Assembly (NCBI RefSeq): GCF_050920705.1
Contig: NZ_CP154799.1
Location: 1,798,001-1,862,000, forward strand
Source of the DNA: Regnicoccus_A sp014224355
Lineage (GTDB): Bacteria > Cyanobacteriota > Cyanobacteriia > PCC-6307 > Cyanobiaceae
Direction: 5' to 3'
Length of the DNA: 64,000 bases
A program made the translations under genes and the position numbers. This document shows, one piece after another, positions 53,057 through 59,780 of this stretch. Numbering within the stretch: the first letter of the stretch is position 1; each line of letters begins with the position of its first letter. A model generated the notes under the pieces. That model worked only from the letters and a program-made list of their open reading frames with translations. It did no database searches and was not told the origin of the DNA.

Positions 53057-54133
53057 TCAGCCGATGGAGGGAGCGGTCAGTGCCAGGGGCACGATCTCGC
53101 TGGTGGCCAGATCGAGCGGGAAGTTGTGGGCGTTGCGCTCGTGCATCACCTCGAAGCCGAGGTTGGCGCGGTTGATCACATCGGCCCAGGTGTTGATCAC
53201 ACGGCCCTGGGAATCCAGGATCGACTGGTTGAAGTTGAAACCGTTCAGGTTGAAGGCCATCGTGCTCACGCCGAGGGCGGTGAACCAGATGCCGACCACA
53301 GGCCAGGCAGCCAGGAAGAAGTGCAGGCTGCGGCTGTTGTTGAAGGAGGCGTACTGGAAGATCAGGCGACCGAAGTAACCGTGGGCAGCCACGATGTTGT
53401 AGGTCTCTTCTTCCTGACCGAACTTGTAACCGTAGTTCTGGCTCTCGCTCTCGGTGGTTTCACGCACCAGGGAGGAGGTCACCAGCGAACCGTGCATGGC
53501 GGAGAACAGGGAGCCACCGAACACACCGGCCACACCCAGCATGTGGAAGGGGTGCATCAGGATGTTGTGCTCAGCCTGGAACACCAGCATGAAGTTGAAG
53601 GTGCCGGAGATGCCGAGGGGCATGCCGTCGGAGAAGGAGCCCTGACCGAAGGGATAGATCAGGAAAACGGCGAAGGCGGCCGAGAGGGGCGCCGAGTAGG
53701 CGACGCAGATCCAGGGGCGCATGCCCAGGCGGTAGGAGAGCTCCCACTGGCGGCCCATGTAGCAGGCGATGCCGATCAGGAAGTGGAAGACAACCAGCTG
53801 GTAGGGGCCGCCGTTGTACAGCCACTCATCGAGGCTGGCGGCTTCCCAGATCGGGTAGAAGTGCAGGCCGATGGCGTTGCTCGAAGGAACAACGGCGCCG
53901 GAGATGATGTTGTTGCCGTAGAGGAACGATCCTGCGACGGGCTCCCGGATGCCGTCGATGTCGACGGGGGGAGCAGCGATGAAGGCAATGATGAAGCAGA
54001 TGGTGGCTGAGAGAAGACAGGGAATCATCAGCACACCGAACCAACCGACATAGATGCGGTTGTCGGTGGAGGTGACCCACTGACAGAAGCTTTCCCAGGA
54101 GCCAGCGCGTCCGCTGCGAACGGCCGTGGTCAT
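53057..54133 (-). CDS. psbA: Photosystem II D1 protein
   Basis: The reaction-centre subunit carrying TyrZ, ligands of the Mn4CaO5 cluster and the QB site, with five thylakoid membrane helices. ATG 54133 gives 358 aa (MTTAVRSGRAGSWESFCQWV). Conserved blocks include GWFGVLMIPCL, PPVDIDGIREPV, LHFYPIWEAASLDEW and FNNSRSLHFFLAAWPV. It ends DLATSEIVPLALTAPSIG, so a C-terminal extension is cleaved after DLA. Residue 129 (130 in standard numbering, GRQWEL) is Gln, typical of the low-light D1:1 form. A strong terminator follows at 53011. Confidence 0.98.
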   Translation of the reverse strand: MTTAVRSGRAGSWESFCQWVTSTDNRIYVGWFGVLMIPCLLSATICFIIAFIAAPPVDIDGIREPVAGSFLYGNNIISGAVVPSSNAIGLHFYPIWEAASLDEWLYNGGPYQLVVFHFLIGIACYMGRQWELSYRLGMRPWICVAYSAPLSAAFAVFLIYPFGQGSFSDGMPLGISGTFNFMLVFQAEHNILMHPFHMLGVAGVFGGSLFSAMHGSLVTSSLVRETTESESQNYGYKFGQEEETYNIVAAHGYFGRLIFQYASFNNSRSLHFFLAAWPVVGIWFTALGVSTMAFNLNGFNFNQSILDSQGRVINTWADVINRANLGFEVMHERNAHNFPLDLATSEIVPLALTAPSIG

Positions 54134-54344
54134 TGGAAGAATGAGGACGGGATGGATACGCTTGTCGTGCTCTGGCTCGGATCGGGCTGAAGCAACCAGA
54201 ACCCAGCTTGAAACGTAAGAAGCGCTTCCCAACGCTAAGTAGAGCCCCTGAGTTGGTCAGGAAATCCTTCGAAACGTTGCCTGTATTTGAATAACTTCAT
54301 GAACTGCTTCATCAACTCGTCATGAAGCATTGGTTTCGAGCCGG

Positions 54345-55741
54345 TCAGTCTGCTGTCCTGACCCCAGCACCGGGCTGGCTGAGCAGCCAGGCCTGCCCCT
54401 GCTGAAGAAATCCTTTCCAGTCGAGCCGTTCCGCTTCAGCAGCCCTGGCCACCAGCAGCGGGGCCTGCTGCTTGAGGGCCTGCAGGTCCATCTCGGCAAC
54501 ACCGCTGGAGAGGGCGAGCACGTCGGCCATCGCATGGGCCACCACCCGGGTGAGGTAGGCGGCGCTGAGGGCCTGCAGCGTTCCACCCACCAGCCAGGTG
54601 GTGCCCTCCAGCCGCATCGCGCTGAGCAGAGCCTGGCTGGTCCATTCCGTGATGCCCAGCGCCAGGGCTGCCTTGGTCAGTTCCGTGGCCGCTTCCCGCA
54701 GTTGCTGCATCTGCCAGGGGCAGGACCAGAGCTCGGCCATCTCCTTGAGCATCAGGCCGTTGGCCACGGCCAGCACCAGCAGATCGACGCTGGGCAGCGG
54801 AGCCGTGAACACGCCTGCGGCCACCAGCCACTGGGTTCGCCGCACCAGTCCCTCCAGGCGCTGACGCCGAAGGCCCTCCAGCAGGCTCTGCCATTCCCCA
54901 TGGAGGGCCTCCAGGCAGCGAAGCTCGGTCTGCAGCAGCAGGTTCCGGCCACGGGCCCGCAGCATCCGGCTGCAGGGCTCGAGCACCTCGCCGAGATCGT
55001 CGCCCTGGCCGCTCCAGAGGATCACCTGATCGGAAAGGTTCGCGGGCAGCTGGGCACGCAATTCCTGAAGCAGCCCTGGCTGCGACCCAGTGCAGGGGCT
55101 TGCCACCAGCAGGGCCACCGTCTGGCCCGCGGGGAGCGCTTCAAGCCAACGCAGATCAGCCGCCCGCAGGGGGGCTCCAGGTGGAAGAGCAGCAGATCGC
55201 AGCGCTCGAACAGCTGCGGCCAGCGCCAGTCGGAGCTGTGGCCGCTCAGCGGATAACCCCAATGCAGACAGAGCGGCAGGGGAGCCCTCAGGGCCTGCGT
55301 CAGCGCTGGCTGGAGGCCTGCGGGCGGCAGGGTCATCCCGGCAAGGCCCACCTGAAGTTGCCGGCGGGGTTGACGGTCGCGCAATTCCTGGAGCCGCTGC
55401 CTGCGCAACTGCTGGTCAGCAGCCGTTTCGGGGCCGGCGGGCCCTGCCTGGAGCTGCTCAAACTGCTCGAGCAATCCCTCCAGGCGCTCCATCCACCCGC
55501 TCCAGCTGGAGGGAAGGCGGGGCTTGATCGGTGTTTTGCCTCTGCTCAGCCACCACATCCCGGCGGCAGCGGCGGCGGCCATCACAGCTCCTGACCAGCC
55601 GCCATGCAGGCTGTCTCCCACTACCAGCCCACCTGCCAGCACCAGCGCCGCTGGCATCCAGGGCATCCCCGGCCGCCACGTCGCGGCCCTGGCTTCGCTG
55701 GAGTGATCGGCCTGGGCCTGGGAGGCGGCGGGAGTGGTCAA
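54345..55741 (-). CDS. YcjF/DUF697-like membrane protein, frameshifted in this sequence
   Basis: The N-terminal part from TTG 55741 has two membrane helices (MPAALVLAGGLVVGDSL; WSGAVMAAAAAAGMWWL), a coiled-coil stretch (EGLLEQFEQLQAG, QQLRRQRLQELRDRQ) and a GTPase-like segment (FERCDLLLFHLEPP) that continues, one frame away, as LRAADLRWLEALPAGQTVALLVAS. The C-terminal DUF697-like helical domain (WLVAAGVFTAPLPSVDLLVL, VANGLMLKEMAELW) ends at 54345. One more base in the 6-base run at 55169-55174 joins the halves (HLEPPLRAADL). No P-loop GKT/S is visible, so nucleotide binding may be lost. The DUF697 call is by pattern only. Confidence 0.75.
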
Positions 55742-55844
55742 GGGGGTGGGGCTCTGCCGAAGCAGAGTCTCTCTAGCTCAGCCGACCAGTCCTGCACAGA
55801 GTGGCTGGATCACCCCCAGACTGGAGGAGTCGTGCGGCCTCGCC

Positions 55845-56375
55845 ATGGTTGAGACGGCTCTGCCCACCAGTCTGAAGCTCACCCCACGCCTGGAGCTGCA
55901 GCTGGCCCGGCGCCTGCGCGGGCAGCAGCGGGAGGATCACTGGCACGGACGCCTGCCGGTGCTGCTGCTGGATCGTTGCTGGTTGCAGCTCCAGGAGGTG
56001 GCTGTGGAGCGGCTGGCGGCTCAGCTTCCCCCGGATTGCACTGCCGCCGCTCCCGAGCTGGCGGCATTCCGCAACTGGTGCAGGCAGGGCCTGAGTCCGG
56101 AAGCGGCCGAGGCCCACTGCTGGCAGGAGTTCGGTCAGGAGGCCTGCGGTCTGGCTCTGAAACGCCACTGGCAGGCCCAGGAGCGGGGTCATGGCGGTTG
56201 GACCCTGACGATGTATCTCGACTTCCTCTCCCGCTACCGCCGCTGCTTCGCCATGGCGGGGCCTCGGCCCTTGCCGCTTCTGGTGATGGCCCGTATCGGT
56301 AGTGGCGAGCCCCATCGGCTGCTCTGGCTGGTGGCCCCGGGAACGCTTGATGCGGCACACTTGCCCCCTGATTGA
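55845..56375 (+). CDS. Conserved hypothetical protein (176 aa)
   Basis: ATG 55845 starts MVETALPTSLKLTPRLELQL. The product is soluble, Trp/Arg-rich and helical: RRLRGQQREDHWHGRLPVL, CWLQLQEVAVERLAAQLP, FRNWCRQGLSPEAAEAHCW, QEFGQEACGLALKRHWQAQE, MYLDFLSRYRRCFAM. No known motif. It lies 12 bp before the next gene and then trpS, all on one strand, so it is probably part of that transcript. Confidence 0.65.
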   Translation: MVETALPTSLKLTPRLELQLARRLRGQQREDHWHGRLPVLLLDRCWLQLQEVAVERLAAQLPPDCTAAAPELAAFRNWCRQGLSPEAAEAHCWQEFGQEACGLALKRHWQAQERGHGGWTLTMYLDFLSRYRRCFAMAGPRPLPLLVMARIGSGEPHRLLWLVAPGTLDAAHLPPD

Positions 56376-56387
56376 AGGGCTCCGGCG

Positions 56388-56879
56388 ATGGCCGACGAGA
56401 ACACAGCAGCAGTGCCCCAGCCTGAGCAGGAGCAGGCCGCCCGCACCCGGCGGATCGAGTCAGGACGTGGCGGCGGCGGCGGGCGTGATCGTGATGCGGG
56501 CGGTTTCCGCATCCGCCTGAGCGATAACGAGCTGCGGGCCGCCCATGCCATTCAGGAGGCCTTCCAGCTCCGCTCCACAGTGGCGGCACTGGGTTTCTCG
56601 ATCCGAACCGTCGCCCAGTTGCTGGAGCAGGGGCAGCTTGAGGCCGTGCTGGCCGAGCACCGTGCCCATGGCGGCGGCGCCCGCCACGAAGGCGCTCCCC
56701 GAGAGGGGCAACGTACCCGCCGCGGAGCGGCGGAGGGTCGTGGTGAGCGGCGCTCCAGCCGACCGGATCCTTTCGCCCGGCCCAGTCGTCCCCCGGCCCC
56801 TCCAGCCGAGGCGGAGATCTCCGCTCCAGTGGATGACGCGCCTCAGCCCTCCGTCGAGGCGGCTGAGATCCAACCGTGA
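56388..56879 (+). CDS. Conserved hypothetical protein, Gly/Arg-rich with helical core
   Basis: 163 aa. The N-terminal ~40 residues are acidic then Gly/Arg-rich (GRGGGGGRDRDAGG). A compact core (FRIRLSDNELRAAHAIQEAF, LRSTVAALGFSIRTVAQLLE) looks like a small folded helical domain. The remainder is Arg/Gly/Pro-rich and disordered. The RGG-like tracts would suit RNA or protein binding (inference). The stop overlaps the trpS start by 4 bp, so it is translationally coupled to trpS. Confidence 0.65.
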   Translation: MADENTAAVPQPEQEQAARTRRIESGRGGGGGRDRDAGGFRIRLSDNELRAAHAIQEAFQLRSTVAALGFSIRTVAQLLEQGQLEAVLAEHRAHGGGARHEGAPREGQRTRRGAAEGRGERRSSRPDPFARPSRPPAPPAEAEISAPVDDAPQPSVEAAEIQP

Positions 56880-57892
56880 GCGGCAGGCCCCGGGTTCTCT
56901 CCGGTGTGCAACCCACCGGCGCACTTCACCTCGGCAACTGGCTCGGGGCCATTCGCAACTGGGTCAGCCTCCAGGACAGCCACGACACCTTCTTCTGTGT
57001 CGTCGACCTTCACGCCATCACCGTTCCCCACGACCCTGCGCTGCTGGCGGAGAACACCCGTCGCACGGCGGCCCAGTACCTGGCCAGTGGCATCGATCCG
57101 GCCCGCTCCTGTGTCTTCGTGCAGAGCCAGGTCACGGCCCACAGCGAACTCACCTGGCTGCTGAATTGCGTCACGCCGCTCAACTGGCTGGAGCGGATGA
57201 TCCAGTTCAAGGAAAAGGCCCGCAAGCAGGGCGAGAACGTCTCGGTGGGGCTGCTGGACTATCCCGTGCTGATGGCGGCCGACATCCTGCTCTACGACGC
57301 CGATCTGGTGCCGGTGGGGGAAGACCAGAAGCAGCATCTGGAACTGGCTCGCGACATCGCTCAGCAACGCATCAATGCCCGCTTCGCCCCTGAGGAGCGG
57401 CCGCTGCTGAAGGTGCCTGAGCCGTTGATCCTCACGGAGGGGGCCCGGGTGATGAGCCTGGCGGATGGGCGCAGCAAGATGAGCAAGAGCGATCCCAATG
57501 AGGGCTCTCGCATCAACCTGCTCGATCCCCCCGAGCTGATCAGCCGCAAGATCAAACGGGCCAAAACCGATCCGGTGATGGGGCTGGAGTTCGACAATCC
57601 CGAGCGTCCGGAGGCCGATAACCTGCTGGCGCTTTATGCCCTGCTGAGTGGGGTGGGCCGCGAGGCCGCCGCCCGGGAGTGCGCCTCGATGGGCTGGGGC
57701 CAGTTCAAACCTCTGCTGGCGGAGGCGGCTGTGGAAGCCCTGCGCCCCCTGCAGGAGCGCTACGAGGCCATCCTCGCGGAACCGGGCTATCTCGATCAGG
57801 TGCTGCGCAGCGGCCGTGAGAGGGCCTCAGCAGTGGCGGAGGGCTCGCTGACGCGGGTGCGTGAGGCGATGGGATTCCTGCCGGCAAGCTGA
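56876..57892 (+). CDS. trpS: Tryptophanyl-tRNA synthetase
   Basis: A class I synthetase charging tRNA-Trp. GTG 56876 begins SGRPRVLSGVQPTGALHLGN, with the HIGH-like HLGN at residues 18-21. GLLDYPVLMAADILLYDAD and VGEDQKQHLELARDIA form the Trp/ATP pocket, and KMSKS is intact (SKMSKSDPN, about residue 200). The length, 338 aa, is standard. It overlaps the preceding gene by 4 bp. Confidence 0.96.
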   Translation: MSGRPRVLSGVQPTGALHLGNWLGAIRNWVSLQDSHDTFFCVVDLHAITVPHDPALLAENTRRTAAQYLASGIDPARSCVFVQSQVTAHSELTWLLNCVTPLNWLERMIQFKEKARKQGENVSVGLLDYPVLMAADILLYDADLVPVGEDQKQHLELARDIAQQRINARFAPEERPLLKVPEPLILTEGARVMSLADGRSKMSKSDPNEGSRINLLDPPELISRKIKRAKTDPVMGLEFDNPERPEADNLLALYALLSGVGREAAARECASMGWGQFKPLLAEAAVEALRPLQERYEAILAEPGYLDQVLRSGRERASAVAEGSLTRVREAMGFLPAS

Positions 57893-57981
57893 TCGTCGGC
57901 TTGAGATGGATCAGCGGCCCTGATCATCCAGCCCCCCGGGCAGGGCTTGCTTCTTGAGTTGCGTGTGGTAGGTCGGAGGGT

Positions 57982-58003
57982 CAGGGCCCCAGTGCTGGCC
58001 CTG
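57982..58003. terminator. Possible terminator hairpin after trpS
   Basis: CAGGGCC (57982-57988) pairs with GGCCCTG (57997-58003) around an 8-nt loop, 90 bp after the trpS stop. No T-tract follows, so termination is only possible. The gap 57893-58136 otherwise shows nothing recognisable; an AT-rich stretch just before 58137 may carry the promoter of the next gene. Confidence 0.35.
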
Positions 58004-58136
58004 CTTCGGCCCTGGTGGGCCCGCCGTAGCACGCGATGTACACATCGAAGCCTAATTGTCCAGCCCTGGGCGACCACTGTTCCGGATGTGGTGTGCCAAC
58101 CAGCACAGTTTCGCAATCTTTAAGATTTGATTCTGC

Positions 58137-58844
58137 ATGGTTGGCAAGGGAAAATCCCGCGGGCCCATCGACGCCCTGGGCAGCACCGCCCTGCTGCTGG
58201 CCCTGCCGGCCCTGATCTCCAGCCGCTACAGCTCGGCCCTGGCCGCCGTCCCCAGTCCTCCGGTTGCTGTTGCCGCCAGCTCCACCCCCTCCACCACGGA
58301 GCCTGAGGCCAAGCCGGAGACGCTCGTGCCGCCCACCTCGGAGAACGCCGCCCGCTACGACCTCACCCCCCATCGCAGGGCCCTGCTGGCCACGATCCGC
58401 TTCGCGGAGGGCACATGGGCCGACGGTTCCCCCCAGGGCTACCGCACCCTCTACGGAGGCCAGCTGGTGGGTTCTCTGGAGCGCCACCCCGACACCGTGG
58501 TGGTGAAGCGCTACGCCAGTGCCGCCGCCGGTGCCTATCAGATGTTGCCCGCCACCTGGAGGTCGGCCAGCCGGAGTCTGAGTCTGCGCGGCTTCGGGCC
58601 CGCCAACCAGGACCAGGCGGCTCTCTACCTGGCCGATCAGCGCGGGGCCCTCGAGCTGATCGACCGGGGTCAGCTCTGCAACGAGGCGATGGCGCGCCTG
58701 GCCGGAGAGTGGGCCTCCTTCCCCCTGCACCACGGAGGCAGTGCCTACGGCCAGCCGGTCAAGAGCGCCACCCAGCTGCGCCGCTTCTTTCAGCAGCAGC
58801 TCGATCGCCAGCCACCGCAGCTGGCGGACAGCCGTCTGGGTTGA
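58137..58844 (+). CDS. GH104-type lysozyme-like muramidase, membrane-anchored or exported
   Basis: An N-terminal basic stretch then hydrophobic segment (GSTALLLALPALISS) acts as signal or anchor, followed by a Pro/Ala/Thr-rich linker (about residues 40-75). The catalytic domain has ALLATIRFAEGT with its Glu, YRTLYGGQLVG, SAAAGAYQMLPATWRSA, NQDQAALYLADQRGAL, LAGEWASFPLHHGGSAYGQPVK. This is the lambda-R/GH104 (lytic transglycosylase-like) pattern. No holin or phage genes adjoin, so it is a cellular wall enzyme rather than prophage (inference). Its stop abuts the convergent TM2 gene exactly. Confidence 0.8.
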   Translation: MVGKGKSRGPIDALGSTALLLALPALISSRYSSALAAVPSPPVAVAASSTPSTTEPEAKPETLVPPTSENAARYDLTPHRRALLATIRFAEGTWADGSPQGYRTLYGGQLVGSLERHPDTVVVKRYASAAAGAYQMLPATWRSASRSLSLRGFGPANQDQAALYLADQRGALELIDRGQLCNEAMARLAGEWASFPLHHGGSAYGQPVKSATQLRRFFQQQLDRQPPQLADSRLG

Positions 58845-59333
58845 TCAGGGCTCCCGGTAGACCACCCGGCCGCGCTCGTCGTTGCCCACATCCAGCAGAT
58901 CGTCGTGCAGAAGCCGCTCGATTTCCTGGCGGACTGTCTCGCGGGGGGTGTCGCGGGGGAGCTTGCACTCCAGCAGGGCATCGTTGTATGTGAAACCGCT
59001 CGCGCCGGCCCTGCGGGCCAGGGACAGCAGCTGGAGATCCAGGGGTGGCAGGGTCGTTCCAGCGGGATCACTGGCTTCAAGGGCCTCCAGGGCTTCCGCC
59101 AGCAACAGGGGCTGGTTGGCCTGATCCACCAGCTCCGGGATCAGAAACAGATCCACCAGCTGACCGATGTAGCAGAGGCCGAAGGTGAGCAGCCAGAGGG
59201 TCCCGCTCACGGGCTTACGGGCATAGAAGCGCTGCAGACCGCAGATCCCGAACAAACCCAGGGCCCAGAGCAGATACCCAGGCGCCACCTGGCGGTGGCG
59301 CGGTGTGATCGATCGAGATCTTGGGCGGTTCAA
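58845..59333 (-). CDS. TM2-domain protein with C-terminal helical/winged-helix-like part
   Basis: 162 aa. Residues about 17-70 form a TM2 domain with two helices (YLLWALGLFGICGLQRFY; GTLWLLTFGLCYIGQLVD), including the G.H/QRFY and lumenal turn KPVSGT. The C-terminal 80 residues are soluble (LQLLSLARRAGASGFTYNDA, RETVRQEIERLLHDDLLDVG) and look like a small winged helix. The function is unknown. It overlaps the upstream DUF2605 gene by 4 bp and belongs with it. Confidence 0.82.
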   Translation of the reverse strand: MNRPRSRSITPRHRQVAPGYLLWALGLFGICGLQRFYARKPVSGTLWLLTFGLCYIGQLVDLFLIPELVDQANQPLLLAEALEALEASDPAGTTLPPLDLQLLSLARRAGASGFTYNDALLECKLPRDTPRETVRQEIERLLHDDLLDVGNDERGRVVYREP

Positions 59334-59704
59334 GACTTGGGGGGTGGGGGCAGCTCGGGCAGCACAACCCCCGCCTGGCGCAGCTCAGACGAGAGGTTCC
59401 AGACGCTCAGCACCAGCCGGTGCCAGGGGGCCATGGCCTGCATGTCGAGGGCCATGCTCACCGGCGCGGCCGAACGCAGGGTCCGCGCGGCCACCAGCTC
59501 CTTGCGGGCGGTCTGCAGGCGCTCGCAGAGGGCGTTCTGCTCGACGGTGGCCAGCACCGTGGCGGGACAGTGCTCCAGCAGCACCAGCCCGCGCTGGAAC
59601 CAGAAGTCGAAATCCACCAGGAGCGAGCCCAGCAGCTGGTCCAGCAGCTCGCCCGCTGCCCCTGGAATCGGGGTCGAATCCGGTGTGGAGGGAACGTCAC
59701 TCAC
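59330..59704 (-). CDS. DUF2605 family protein
   Basis: A 124-aa soluble protein. The pattern LLDQLLGSLLVDFDFWFQRG, LVLLEHCPATVL, CERLQTARKELVAARTL and MALDMQAMAPWHRLVLSVWN is that of the cyanobacterial DUF2605 family, whose function is not known to me. ATG 59704 is clear. Its 3' end overlaps the TM2 gene start by 4 bp, and it is divergent from thrS. Confidence 0.85.
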   Translation of the reverse strand: MSDVPSTPDSTPIPGAAGELLDQLLGSLLVDFDFWFQRGLVLLEHCPATVLATVEQNALCERLQTARKELVAARTLRSAAPVSMALDMQAMAPWHRLVLSVWNLSSELRQAGVVLPELPPPPKS

Positions 59705-59780
59705 CTCTCAAGCTTAGGAATCGATGGGCCTGCGAGGCTGAATCCGATGCGTAGGATCTGCCCTGGCCTCGCCGAATTCC

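Noticed and set aside
52697..54010. 437-codon open frame antisense to psbA and mntC
   Set aside because: Valine/Gly/Gln-rich shadow of psbA codon usage; no start signal and no domain.
7360..55174. Programmed frameshifting as a shared regulatory mechanism
   Set aside because: The seven sites lack a common slippery heptamer plus structure, fall in unrelated genes at arbitrary domain positions, and share only a homopolymer one base short; an assembly artefact is simpler.
58137..58844. Prophage remnant signalled by an endolysin-like gene
   Set aside because: No integrase, holin, terminase or structural gene nearby; neighbours are housekeeping genes with the same base composition.
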